DNA of 64,000 nucleotides from Diphasiastrum complanatum (taxonomy: Eukaryota; Streptophyta; Lycopodiopsida; Lycopodiales; Lycopodiaceae). Both the position numbers and the translations under genes were made by a program. The notes beneath the pieces are model-generated. The model was not told the DNA's origin and did not search any database. It worked only from the letters and a program-made list of their open reading frames with translations. Each line of letters begins with the position of its first letter. Within the stretch, counting starts at the first letter, position 1. Shown here one piece after another: positions 10,180 through 21,755 of this stretch. The stretch covers positions 1 to 64,000 of the forward strand of contig MU831991.1 of assembly GCA_029204225.1 (NCBI GenBank). The letters run 5' to 3'.

Positions 10180-10640
10180 GGTTTGACTAGGTGTACTTGC
10201 TTGTTATCTATCTTTTTGTTAAAGGATCCTTTAGGACACTGTCTAACTGTGTGACCCTTATCCATGCACACAAAGCACAACTGTTGTTGTTTAGCTTTTT
10301 CATAATCTCCAATTTTTAACAATTGAATGATATATTGTAGGGCATTTCGGAGGACCTTCATTCTGAGTAGACTTATCAAATTTCTTTCTTTTAAAAAGTT
10401 TTTTTTAAATGAAGAGGTTTTCTAAGAAGGCTGCTCAGAACTAGGTTGTTTGGCTTTTTGTTTATCCACTAAATCATCATAGATTTGGGCAAACTTAATA
10501 TCTTGTTCAAGAGTAGTAGGTGAGTTATGTTGAACCTCTACCTTATACTCATCTCGGAGCCCATGGACAATGCCCTTGACTTTCTAATAGTCATCAACAT
10601 TTTTAAGTTTGAGGATAGATTTTCGTCTGTTTCAATGCAT
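10176..10640 (-). pseudogene. G3 gag C-terminus with CCHC zinc knuckle
   Basis: The minus strand reads KGIVHGLRDEYKVEVQHNSP, a gag capsid tail, then LEQDIKFAQIYDDLV, then a canonical zinc knuckle CFVCMDKGHTVRQC (C-x2-C-x4-H-x4-C) at about 10280-10235. A stop and frame change separate the two halves. It is followed by the protease fragment. Confidence 0.8.
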
Positions 10641-13320
10641 GAATAATTTCCATTTGCTAAGAAAGATATGAAGTATATCTGTATTTTTGTCCTTTTTTCC
10701 ATCAAAAGTTGGTGATTTCAAATTTTTAAAAATAACTAGGGTTGGTTCTGGTATCTCTCGAATGAGTAGGAACTACGAGAGGTACGTACAACTGAGTTGC
10801 ATTGAGAATTGAGGTAACAATTGGAACTGAGGTTAAAATTGGAGCTAGAAGAGTAGGATGTACTAACTAGTAAACAGACTTCTAAGTTTAGCAAATGATT
10901 TATCCTGTTTCGTTTGCATGCTTGTAAAGTCTATTTTAAATTAATTACCTCAATCTATAATTTTTCATATTGTTCTTTAAAGAAAAAATTCATTTGTATT
11001 AAAAATATCATACTCCTCATCTACGTCTGTTGCTGTATTTTCTGCCTGAAAACGAGGGGTTTCCAAGGGAAAGGGGAGTTTCCTCGGGAGTTGTCATGTC
11101 ATAGTTTGAAGAGGAAAGCAAGAATGTAAAACAAACAGAAAGGAAAAGAAATAGCAAGGACTAAGCTCTAAATGAAGCGTAGTTGTCGACGAAATCACAA
11201 GAGTATCCCTCAGCCTTTGAACAGTTGTGAATCTAGAACCTCGATCTTTCACTTCAGCTTGCTAGAAATGGAATTTCAAATCGCATTGAAAGACTTAGGC
11301 TTGTAGGAAATTGCATGCACTGATTAGTAGGTTGCTTATAGAACCATCTACCTCTGACATAATTTGAATCACTCGTTGGAGTTGTTTGATCAAAAATGAG
11401 AATCCAAGGAATTGGAACGTTGAACAATCAAAAAATAAGATGTTAGAGATGCATTGGAAAGGACAAGAAAAGTCCGCCAAATTTGCCCATTGGAAGTGCA
11501 CTAATAGGCTGGTTCTAAGTGCTAAAACTTAGGTGTACAAAGCACAGAAAAATTGAAAAAGAGCTCTAGTTGTCTGTCTCCAAAAGTTGTTGAAAGTGCA
11601 TGAGTTCTACTAGGTAATCTTCCTCTTGACGAGCCTTGATTCCGATTGAAACAAAAGGTTGATTCTAAACAGAATTGTCTCTCCCTTGTCTGAAAAATTA
11701 GTAATGAATTTTGTGGTGGTAAGCTATTTTGTTTTTCTTTGAATTTTGGGCTACAAACAGATTATTGGGAACTTGGATATAGGTTCACAAAGTGCGCCCA
11801 AATGTACATAAAACAACTCCACTGCTTACGATGCAAACACTTAGTTCTTTTGCATGGATCATCTATGTGTTGTGTGTGAAAAGTGAGGTTTTGACTAGAA
11901 CCAATTGCTATATAGATGAATCATGATGAAAAATGGAGGTGTCTCATTGTTTGAGACATGTTACCTTTACTCCTTATTTTTTGGATTTAAATATTTTCAA
12001 AGCATGGATGTGCAATCAAGAGGGAGTGTGAAGATTGACCTTCTTCCATGATCAATATAGTGCATATGGCAGTGACATGCAACAACATTGTTAATATATG
12101 TCTACAAGCCTTAATTACATTGTAATATATTAAGGGCATTTAATTTGATCCCTATCCTAGTTTGTTAGACTAAGCATTTTTTTACACTTTAAAATTGGGA
12201 AGCTGCCCACCGGTAATGTTTGAGCTCCAGTGACTTTTGGCTATTGGCCTTCCATCTTTTGTGAGTGATGACTCATGGCTTTTCATTACTAGATCTATTA
12301 TAAAGTGTTGGAGGTTTCTCTCTATTAGTCTTGTGAATGACTTTTTGCAATGTTATGTTGTCGTAGTGAATGATGCTGATATGTTAAAATATGTTTGAAT
12401 CTTTCACAACTAGCACTCATTTTTTCAAAGATGATACATGCAAGCAAGCCCTCTCACTTGCTCTTAATCCATCATAACATAACTTTATAACAAAATCAAA
12501 CGAGAACTCAAATCCAAATAGTATAAAGAATGTGGCTAAATCTCATTTTTGACTATACTCAAGGCCTGCATGTTTCAATAAGTGGCTAGATTGTAGAGAA
12601 AACCATGGGTTGTTTTGGTTAGCCTTTTTGGTATGTTTCAACTAGATTAGGGGTAAGCTTTCACTCTACGTTTCAGGAGAAAAAACATGATTGCAATTGT
12701 AGTTAGCATGAAAAACCATGTATATTCAAAAACTTTTGTTTGTCTATCCTCTACATTCTAAAGGGTGCAATTAAGGAGTTAACGATTGAACATAGATAAT
12801 TGCCCATGTTACTAAGTGTGTTTGGAAATATAGCAGTATAAAATGGAAGTAGCTCAAGATCAGCTCATATCTTACATTGATCCACGAATTTGATGGACTT
12901 GATATAAAAAATATAAAATGTAGAGAGCACAATAAGCTATAGTTCAAATGGTGAGATTAAAAAGTTAATAGTTCACCAAAGAGAATAATCAATGCAGGCA
13001 TGCATATTTGACATAGTAGCACTAATGCCACTCTTTCCAGCAAGTAAAAAGCTCAATCATTCCCTACAAAGCAAGATAGCAAATTTCCATGCATCCTAGG
13101 AGAAACACCTACACAAATTAGCATAATGACAAGACACTAGTTCCTCCCTTTATATCCTCACCCCCATCTTATATAGGCATTTCTCTTTATGCATGGTGAT
13201 GGGTAGTATATGGTATGTGTATGGTAAGAAATGACATGAGTATGGGCCTTGGGGGCCATATGCTAGTCATCATGGGAGTCACTTTTTTGGAATCCTAAGA
13301 GAGTTACACAAGAACACAAG
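10641..13320. other. unassigned, AT-rich
   Basis: About 2.7 kb with no convincing ORF. The part nearest 10641 is probably the decayed 5' gag/leader of G3 (the minus-strand ORF at 11295-11501 is open but has no recognisable motif). I see no RNA gene, LTR pair or tandem repeat in the rest. Confidence 0.4.
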
Positions 13321-13327
13321 AAGCAAA

Positions 13328-13795
13328 TATCCACGCAACATACAAAGGAGGTTGCGCAGCCAAAAACAATTTTGCCTGGATATAGTCATGGATTGGCGTG
13401 GATATACGTGTGAATACGGTCGCATGGATTATCCACGCGTGGATGTTCCACGCAAATATCATTTTCGGCAATAGTTGTCCATAATTTATCGGAGACTGAA
13501 ATCCAAATCGCGTGGATTATCCACGCGTGGATCTTTCATGCAAACTCTGACAACCGACTGGACCTGGGCAGGGGAATGTGTTTTTTGTGTGGATTATCCA
13601 TGCCATTATAAGATGCAAAAAAATTTAGGCTCGGCTTTCGCGTGGATATCGCATGGCAAATTATCCACGCGTGGCTTATCCATGCATATTTTTTTTATCC
13701 ACGCAATATCCAAAGAGTTGGGGTTGTGGATAACGCGTGGATAAATTTCTTTTTATATCCATGTGGTATCCACGTGTGGATAATCCACGCAAAAA
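13328..13795. repeat. cluster of palindromic ATCCACGCGTGGAT motifs
   Basis: About 470 bp contain a dozen or so copies of CGTGGAT or its complement ATCCACG. Several are fused as near-perfect palindromes (GGATTATCCACGCGTGGAT-like at about 13424-13442 and 13511-13529; further copies near 13586, 13660, 13730 and 13770, the last with CCACGTGTGG). Spacing is irregular (20-90 bp), so this is not a simple tandem repeat. Cores include CACGCGTG, which resembles CGCG-box (CAMTA-type) sites, and CACGTG (G-box). Function is unknown; a hairpin-rich transposon end or CpG-rich repeat is an alternative. Confidence 0.75.
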
Positions 13796-13879
13796 AAATT
13801 TGACCAAAAAAAAAAATTTGCCACGTGAACCAAAATGTGGTTCGCTCCTAAATTAGATGTCAAATTCTTTTTTCTTTTG

Positions 13880-13940
13880 TGTGAGAGAGAGAAAAAGAGA
13901 GAAAAGATGAGAGTGAGGATGAGATGGGGGTGAATATGAG
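13880..13940 (+). repeat. GA-rich low-complexity tract
   Basis: Runs of GAGAGAGAAAAAGAGAGAAAAGATGAGAG type; purine-only over some 50 bp. Confidence 0.7.
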
Positions 13941-14117
13941 TGAGAATATTGATAATGTTTTGTGTTTTTAGTTATTTTGACATTTAGTTGATAAATTAAT
14001 GTGTTATCTATTGATGCATTGTATTCTGGTTTCCATTACTTTCCATTGTGCTTTCCATTACTTTCCATTGTACATTCTAGCATGCAAATCATGTGTTAAA
14101 ATAGATACATTGCATTG

Positions 14118-14284
14118 AATTCATCAATAGATACATTTGCATTCAATAGATGTGCATTCAATAGACTATATTAAATTCATCAATAGATACATTTGCATTC
14201 AATAGATGTGCATTCAATAGACTATATTGAATTCGTCAATAGATACATTTGCATTCAATAGATGTGCATTCAATAGACTATACA
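14118..14284. repeat. 56-bp tandem repeat, three copies
   Basis: Units start at AATTCATCAATAG (14118, 14174) and AATTCGTCAATAG (14230). Each holds ATTTGCATTCAATAGAT followed by GTGCATTCAATAGACTATA. The copies are nearly identical, which suggests recent slippage or unequal exchange. The units are contiguous with no variable spacers, so this is a minisatellite and not a CRISPR array. Confidence 0.9.
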
Positions 14285-15290
14285 TTTGCATTCATGAATT
14301 AAAAATATATGTATTTAACATTTTTGCAAGAATGATGTAGTGGAAAAACATTACATTGATTCCAAAAAGATTACGTTGATGAGGGAATGAATTCCCCCTT
14401 CATCCATTGCCTTCTACAAGGCCTTACATTCAATTTTAAAGTTCTACTCATCATCACTTCCTCCCTCCTCGCTTCCTTCATCTTGTAGGTTTACGTTGGT
14501 GTCCACATCTTCAAACTCCCCTTCGCTCTCCACATTTTTCTCCTCAATATTTTCCTCTACATCACGAACGCTTGAAGATGTAGAGCCTCTCTACAAAATA
14601 GAATCAAAGATTCGATTAAATTGAGATTAAACTTATTTGTAAACCACAAAGTAAACAATCACAAAACAATAAATGTGAAAGTATAGAACTTTGAGGACCA
14701 AAAATGGATCTTTAATTATCCACGAGTTATTATGTGCTTGCTTACCAATCTATCAGAAAACTAGTTACCAAATCTTGATCTAGATTGCCAGTTTCACAAA
14801 AAACAAGCAATGTAATGGAAATACAGATCATAGACACAAATCCGATTTGGCACGTGTATACTACAGACTGTAGTATGGCCTGCAAGCTGTGTTTGAAGTC
14901 TTCAAATTGTTGGTTTCATTTGGATCATCAAGAATCAATGTACATGAGAGTAGAAACTCGAGGTTGCCAATGTGCTCCAAAAATAATCTATCTTCTCACT
15001 ATGGAGATGGAATACATAGCAAAACTCACTTCCTTTGCTAAGTTAGGTGAATTTCCAGCATGTAATAAGGAAGTAGACTCAACTTTCTTGCCCTATAATG
15101 AAACCCTAGCCTAGATCCTAGAGTCATCCTTGGTAGGTGCATGGTTGGTAAAAATCTCATCACAAATCAAGGTCTAGATCCTATAAAGTAGGAATCTCTA
15201 CCAAATGGACACAACCACTCCTCTTGACTCGAGATAATCTACATTAGGTGTAGATTGCCATGTGGCAGTATGGCCATATTAAAGTGTCAA
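14285..15290. other. unassigned; probably includes the 3' end of copia C1
   Basis: The stretch next to 15290 lies just beyond the C1 pol stop in element orientation and should hold its polypurine tract and 3' LTR. With no second LTR copy in the window I cannot set its limits. The plus-strand ORF at 14785-15114 (109 codons, several Cys) has no recognisable domain. Confidence 0.4.
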
Positions 15291-15291
15291 A

Positions 15292-16777
15292 TCAAATTAT
15301 GGACAAAATGTACAATATTCTACATGGTAGATTTGCCAATGTAGGCAATTTTTCAAACTCCTCCTCAAATCTAGCCTTGGAAACAGAAATATTTTTATTA
15401 ATCACTCCAATTGAAAATCTAAGCTTGACAAATGAATATTTAGGTAAAGATTTAGTAAAGAAATCAGCCAAGCAACTTGATGATGGCACACGTTGGAGCT
15501 TGATCTCCTTGGCTTGCACTTTCTCCCTCACGAAATGATGAGCAATCTCGATGTGCTTGTTCCTTGCATGGAATGTAGGATTAGTAGCAAGTGATTGGGC
15601 TGATTGGTTGTCACAATAGATGGTGGGGATCTCATCCTTCATGACATGAAGCTCCACCAATAGCCTTTTGAGCCACAAGACCTCCTTGCATATTGATTTC
15701 AAGGCCTTGTACTCGGATTCTGTGGAAGGTAAGGAGATGGTATCTTGCTTTTTGAAAAGCCATGATACTACTCCATCATATAGAAAAGCGGCAAAGGAAC
15801 TTGTTGATTTTCTATCCACTTTGTCACCTGCAAAATCTGAGTCACTATAGGCTCTTAAGCCAAAATTAGTCCCTCTATACAAAATGCCAAAATTCTTAGT
15901 GGATGAAATGTATCTAAGAACTCTTTTGGACATCTTCCAATGTGAAACTAGAGGAATTTTCATGAATTGGATTAACTTTCCAACACTATAACTAAGATCA
16001 GGTCTATTTATAGTTAAATAGATCAAGGAGCCTATAAACCTTCTATATAAAGCGATGTCCTCAAAGGATGCTTCATCACCATCAATAGATGCTTTAAGAT
16101 GTTGCTCCATTGGTGTCTCAATTCCTTTACAATTCTTCATTCCAAATCTATCTAGGATGGATGTAGCATACTTAGATTGACAAATGAAGCTAAAATCACA
16201 TCCTCTTGTAGCTTCTATTCCTAGAATGAAGCTTAATAGGCCACGATCAACCATCTTAAACTTTCTTGCCAAAGCAATTTTTACATCTCTAATTTCATCT
16301 AGATCATTACCACTCAAAATGATGTCATCTACATACAAAACAAGAATGATGATCTTTCCATCATGATTCCTTATATACAATGATGGATCATGTGCACTCA
16401 TTACAAAATTGATGGAAATGAGAAAAGAGTTTAGCCTAGAGTACCATGCTCTAGGTGCTTGCTTGAGCCCATAAAGGCTCTTCTTCAAGAAACACACCTT
16501 TCCTTCATTCTTTGCATTGATGAAGCCCTTGGGTTGCCTCATGTAGATATCTTCCTCCAAGTAACCATTGAGGAAAGCATTTGTGAGATCAAGTTGGAAT
16601 AGCTCCCAATTGAAGGGTTGTAGCAAGACTACTGACCAACCTGATAGTAACAAGCTTAGCCACAGGAGCAAAAGTCTCATCATAATCAATGACTTCGGTT
16701 TGTAAAAATCCTTTTGCTACAAGCCTAGATTTATGCTTACTTATTGATCCATCTTTGTTATACTTCAATCTATACAC
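15292..16777 (-). pseudogene. C1 reverse transcriptase and RNase H
   Basis: An open frame of 465 codons (16689-15292) carries the copia RT from LFQLDLTNAFLNGYLEEDIY through KKSLYGLKQAPRAWY and the catalytic LYVDDIIL to the RNase H (AYSDSDFAGDKVDRKSTSS, IYCDNQSAQSLATNPTFHAR, NKHIEIAHHFVREKV). The RT N-terminus (MYRLKYNKDGSISKHKSRLV) is in another frame at 16777-16589, so one frameshift near 16620 splits it. The YVDD site and most of the domain are intact, so this is the best preserved pol in the window. Confidence 0.93.
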
Positions 16778-17004
16778 CCACTTTCAATCAAGTGGTTTCT
16801 TCCCTTGAGGAAGATTTACAAGATCCCGAGTATGATTCTCAATGAGAGCATCATACTCTACTTGCATAGCATCCATCCAACTCTTAGATTTACAAGCATC
16901 TTCCTAGCATGTTGGCTCATCTAACATTGAAGTAAGAAAAAAAGTGTAAGATGTGAAAGATGATGAGCCCTCCATTTCATTACCTTAACCATCATAGGTG
17001 AGCC

Positions 17005-17987
17005 TCAATGGCTGGGCCCTTGTCCTTGTGGATCTCCTTGGATTCTTGGAGTTCTTGCATCTTGAGGTGGATCCTCAAGTTCTTCTTCACTTGGAAGTCC
17101 CTCCTCCATCCTAGCATGATCCTTGGCATCAAGATGATTAGTAGCATTATCATTCAAATCACAAGTATGTCCTTCATAAAAAATAACATCCCTACTCACT
17201 ATCACCTTGCTAGTGATGGGATTGAAGACTCTATAACCTTTGCTATTCTCACCATATCCCACAAAGATGCCTTTGATGGAGGTTGCATCATCCTTCTTCC
17301 TTGTATCCAAGGATTGGTGTACATAGCAAGTGGATCCAAAAACTTTGAGATCCTTGAGATTGGGCTTCTCTCCAAATAGAGCTTCAAATGGTGTGATTCC
17401 TCCAATGGCTTGGTTAGGCAATCTATTGCACAAATAATTAGCACAAGTTATTGCCTCACCCCAAAATGGTTTGGGTAGATAAGCATCTAGCCTTAAGGCC
17501 TTAGCACACTCACAAAGAGATCTATTTCTCCTCTCACTCACTCCATTTTGTTGAGGGGTGTAAGGACATGACAACTCTCTCTTTATGTCATTAGAAGTAC
17601 AAAAGTCAATCAACTTATTGGAGATATATTCTCCTCCATTATCACTTCTTAATACCTTGAGCTTTACAAAAAAATCATACACATAGATTCGCTAGACAAG
17701 AGGTACATCCAACAATATCTAGAATAGTCATCAATGAAGATTACATAGTACTTGGCACCACCATTAGAATCATGTGAAAAACTACGAACATCCGAATGGC
17801 TGATTTCAAGAGGAGTGCTTGATCTTGTTGTGGATCTTGAGAAAGGAAGTTCACGAGCCTCTGAGAGGCTACATGCTTCACACATCCTTCCACACTTTGA
17901 CAATTGCTTGGGGAGGCCGAGTGCAAGCTCCTTTCCACACATTGTTTCCATGGCTTTGATGTTGGGGTGGCCCAACCTTTTGTGCAT
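17005..17987 (-). pseudogene. C1 integrase
   Basis: Pre-integrase and HHCC pieces lie at 17987-17690 (KRLGHPNIKAMET, CGRMCEAC; YVIFIDDYSRYCWMYLL). The core then continues at 17682-17005 in another frame (VLRSDNGGEYISNKL, YTPQQNGVSERRNR, KVFGSTCYVHQSLDTRKKDD). About 25 codons expected between the two blocks are missing at the frame change near 17680. The acidic C-terminal linker runs to SEEELEDPPQDART. Confidence 0.9.
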
Positions 17988-18189
17988 AAAGTAAAGTGGA
18001 TAAATTGTCCTTTTGATATGTCATGTGGGAGCTAGCCCCACTATCAATCCACCAAGAATCATTGGTGTTGCTCTTGGATGATGGAGGTTTGTTGGAAACC
18101 ATCAAGGATGATTCTTCTTCATCCTTCTCCTCCTTCTGATGTGTAATTTTGCTTTGTTTGCTCTCTTGTGTCTTTTTTTCTTGAGACAT
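17878..18189 (-). pseudogene. C1 protease, deleted and fused
   Basis: A lysine-rich linker leads to the copia protease active site WWIDSGASSHMT. A few codons later the text jumps into the pre-integrase region (out of frame), so most of the protease after the active site has been deleted. Confidence 0.8.
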
Positions 18190-18305
18190 TCTGATGCAAA
18201 ATGCCTTTTATTTTCACAGAAAAAACATTTGAACTTAGATTTGTTCTTGATCTTGCTCTTTGAGCTTGATGCATTATCCTCTTCCTTGGTCTCCTTGAAG
18301 TGTTT
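18102..18305 (-). pseudogene. C1 gag C-terminal part with zinc knuckle
   Basis: The minus strand reads KHFKETKEEDNASSSKSKIK, then a CCHC-type knuckle KCFFCENKRHFASECLKKK (C-x2-C-x4-H-x4-C). The reading frame is cut at 18305 by the LTR of G4 and its upstream part resumes at 26727. Confidence 0.85.
18301..18305. repeat. target-site duplication of G4, left copy
   Basis: TGTTT immediately before the left LTR; the identical 5 bp follow the right LTR at 26727-26731. Confidence 0.9.
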
Positions 18306-19523
18306 TGTTGGCTGATTCTGACGAATCCCCAATATACTTAGTCAGAGCTACCCACGAGCACCTCTCACCTTAGACCGAGGAGGTCTTTGAGAAGACGAGA
18401 CGAATGAAGACTGAGAGCCGAGGAATACTAGTTAATACTGTCAAGTAGAAACTGTGTAAGCCTCATGGTGAATCCCAAAAGATGGAATGACCATGTAGGA
18501 ACTAGTATTTCTAGGCAAGGTAATAAATGCAAGTAGGCCCCTCTTAGAAAAGTAGATTGAGCCGTCTTTTGATGGTGACATCTAGTGGAGAGCATATTTC
18601 CACTTGTAATTTGTTCAATGTGTATTTGCCACTAGGATGCCACCTAAGGAGCTCTCTTGCTTATTTAAGAGACTCCCCCTTTGTAGAAGAAAAGCTTTTG
18701 TAAATGTATCAACTCCATGCTGAAATGAGAAGATCTTCCATGAGTTTTGATGCATTCTTGAGCTCCTTGATCATTCTTGTTTCTTGAGTGATGCATTAAT
18801 GATCTTGCCCTTCCATTCCCTTTGTGTGTGGTTGTGGATTGTAGTTGTGGATTAGATTTCTTGTTTTTTTAGGAATCAGCATTCAGGTAAACTAAATAGG
18901 CTGGATTTGTGGTGTAGATCTTGCATACTTCCTTACATTTCAGTTTTTGATGTTCTTGGGATGTCCAAGAATCAAGAAATGAGTGTTTCTTGATTCTTGG
19001 ACTTCTAAAATGTTGTCTAGTTTCTTGCTTGGTCTTGCATTGGTAATGTGTGCATGCTAGTTTAGTTTTCAGATTTCAAGAAGCTGTCCATTTAGTTAGG
19101 TCTCACATTTCTTGGTTCTGTATTTCAATCATTTTTAGAGTAGTTTCTGCTTTTTGCAAGTAACTTAGCTTTCTTGAATTTGGTTTGAGCTCCTAGGATC
19201 AAGAAGATGAGCGGCTGTGCTGCACTGCAATTCTTGTTTTTGCTCATCGTGGCTTGCCTTGTAGTTTAGGTCTGATCCATTGGCAAGTGCACAATCATAA
19301 ACAACAAAGTGTCGAGACCTTGCAGTCATCCTCTGACAGGCTGGATGATTATACTACAACGTTTGTGCCCGTAGACATGCAAATCTGAATCTGTGTGCAG
19401 GTTCAGACCCGTCAGACCTGTGTATGTCTGAAAAGGAAAATGAAGTTAGTATTTACATTCTTCTTAGGCTCAGAAGCTAGGCTGCATAGCAGAGCATCTG
19501 AGGTTGAGGAGAATCCGTAAACA
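18306..19523 (+). repeat. left LTR of G4
   Basis: 1218 bp, TGTTGGCTG...GTAAACA. It is about 97% identical by eye to 25512-26726, with small indels such as one near 19015. It carries TTCTTG-rich text and a self-complementary stretch, TCCAAGAATCAAGAAA then TTTCTTGATTCTTGGA, near 18962-18998. Confidence 0.95.
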
Positions 19524-19525
19524 TT

Positions 19526-19538
19526 TGGCCCCGTTGCC
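19526..19538 (+). other. tRNA-Asp-like primer-binding site of G4
   Basis: TGGCCCCGTTGCC lies two bases after the LTR. It matches the common plant gypsy primer site TGGCGCCGTTGCC (tRNA-Asp) with one mismatch. Confidence 0.75.
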
Positions 19539-21755
19539 ATTGTTGTTTCACTTGTCATAATCGCCACTATCTCTGTTTTTATATTTCTTGCTCATCTTGC
19601 AAAACCCTTTGAGAACACTTTCCTATTCCTCATGAGCATTCTAACGATCCATAGTCTGCTCTGGTCTGATCTATCTTCGATTGAAAATCCTCAAAACATC
19701 AGATCCTGACATTTTCTTGAACAGTTTCAAGAAAATCAAGAAAACAACGAAACTCATGATTTCATGAATTTGAGTTCCATTTTGCCCAGTAGCTGTTACT
19801 ACACATTCACTTCCATTTGATCTACCATCTATCATGTTCTTGGATGCTTTAATTCTGTTTGAATTTTTCAGTTTTATGCTTCTTGCATATTTCTACCTGT
19901 CAGCTTAAACTCAGCTCACAGACCATCATAAACATGTCAAGAACCATTGAAAGCCGAAATTTTTAAACCCACCATCCCTTGAACCAAGCAACAAAACAAA
20001 CTCATCACCTAGTGACAGACATTTGGCTGATCAACTATCACATACATTCAACCGATCATCGTTGCCACAGCATAAAACACACGACCTTAAAAGGCGCAAA
20101 ATAGTGCCATTGCTCAGATTTTAAAACAATGCTTGTGTTATGAGTGAGCGAATCTTTACTACAACACCTGCCGACAGTTTTCTATAACTGACAACTGCTG
20201 TAACTTGCTCATAAATTCATGAGAAGGTGTGACTTTCAGCATGGTTTACTGAGGGTCTCATCTCCAGACCTGAACAAGAGCACCCACGCCTTTCACTAGC
20301 GGATCTGCACAAGAGCCTGTAAAACGAGACCTGTACAAACCTACCAGCAAATAATCCACCTACCTGCAAACACTCTCTATCCCAACCTACATGCAACACG
20401 CTAACCACGACATTCACCTCCGAGCCCTGCAAACAATATCTGATTACAAATACCCACGCTGGCAACGCATTGTTTTCTGCCCAGCTCCCTGCTTCACGCT
20501 CTAGCCCTCCCATGCAAACACAAAGCTCTCGCCGGAATTCCTGCTTCAGATCTCAACCGATAGGTTTTCCTTCCATCTCGAGTGGGTCTAAGGAAGCAAT
20601 CTCGACCAAAGCAATCTCGATCGGGTCTTTCCTTCCCATGGAATCTGAACCACATCCAAACCCTGTCCTACCCTAACCGCATCATCTGACTCTACCCTAA
20701 CTAGATCCTAAACCGCGTCCTATACTAATAGCGCCCTTTGCCCTCTGACCTAACCTAACTCATAAACCTGAAAGGGCCGCCGCAGGAGACAACCGCCTTC
20801 CAAAAAGATCTCTTCCACGAGGGTTTCCAAAAAACCAAACAAATACACTCACAAACCCTAACCCTTAGACACAAACTTTCCTATCTTTGGCAAAGAGGCA
20901 CTATAAACATAAAACAAATTCTTGACCCCCTCCATTAGCTTTTGACCGACTCCTTCAACTCCTTCTTGAATGCCTCCTTCCACAATCTCGACCAAATCCC
21001 TAACGACGTCTCAATCGAGCCCACCTACCGTAACTTCAACCGAGCCTCTTCAAAAAAACTTCGACTGAGAACTAGCATTAACGAACTAACTTCGACCAAG
21101 ACCAACTAACGCCATTTCGACCGAGCCAAGCTAATGACATTTTGACCGTACCCAGTTCTAACGACTTTTCGACCAAGCCGACTTTTAACCGGACCGACAC
21201 CTAGCTTACCCACTGATTCTATAACTTAAAAAAAAAAAAAACAAATTGACCCTACATTCAAATTTTTCGATCCGACCCTCCATTCAAATTTTCCAATCCG
21301 ACCCTACTTGAAATCTCGACCGAGACCAGTGAGAGAACCGTCTCGACCGAGTCCAGAGAGAGAGAGCCAAATCGACCGGGTCCTACATAAAAAATCTCAA
21401 CCGACTGCATTCATCACCATCTCGACCGACTGCATTCATCACCAACTCGATCGAGCTGAGTCCTACCCACACACAATTTTTTTTCGATCCATAATTTTTT
21501 GACCCTTCGTAAAAAACCAAAAAAAGAAAAAGAAAAAGAACGCCAACTTACCCATTCCCCAACACCCTAGCTTACCCATTACGTAACCCCCTAGCACACA
21601 CATTACACAACCACCTAGCTTACCCACTAACCAAACCCTTTGCACTCCCATTACCCAAACCACTAACACACCCAATACACAATAGCTAACTGACATATTT
21701 CCCAAATCCACCCTTACCAACTAACTGATGCAAAAAAAAAAAATAGATATTTCCA
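19539..21755 (+). other. G4 untranslated leader
   Basis: 2.2 kb without a credible ORF; the short ORFs at 20217-20513 and 20470-20676 lack motifs. The 3' half is C-rich and holds the CGACC repeat cluster and, at about 21540-21690, repeated CTAGCTTACCCATTAC-like phrases. Long leaders are common in Athila/Tat elements. Confidence 0.6.
20595..21455. repeat. dispersed TCGACCGA-type motif cluster
   Basis: At least a dozen variants of (A/T)TCGACC(G/A)A occur in about 850 bp, each usually followed by GCC or GTCC. At 21394-21452 a roughly 29-bp unit (CGACTGCATTCATCACCA plus CTCGACC) is directly repeated. This lies in the G4 leader. Confidence 0.7.

Larger units (their letters stand above)
7257..10640 (-). 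mobile_element. decayed Ty3/gypsy element G3, internal region
   Basis: The minus strand carries gag with zinc knuckle, protease, reverse transcriptase, RNase H and integrase in the gypsy order, all interrupted by stops, frameshifts and deletions. No LTR pair was found around it, so the termini are unknown. The integrase/RT wording differs from G1 and G2 (for example [30 protein letters not shown], cut to its first 20 residues [20 protein letters not shown]), so it is a separate gypsy family. Confidence 0.9.

Noticed and set aside
13328-13795. TTATCCACG motifs as DnaA boxes or a replication origin
   Set aside because: They resemble DnaA boxes by chance of sequence; the window is nuclear plant DNA with no plastid or bacterial genes nearby.
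14118-14284. Possible CRISPR-like array
   Set aside because: The 56-bp units are contiguous and nearly identical throughout; there are no unique spacers, no cas genes and the context is plant nuclear DNA.
21463-21720. Val/Gly/Phe-rich minus-strand ORF
   Set aside because: It is the antisense of the repeated CTAGCTTACCCATTAC text in the G4 leader.
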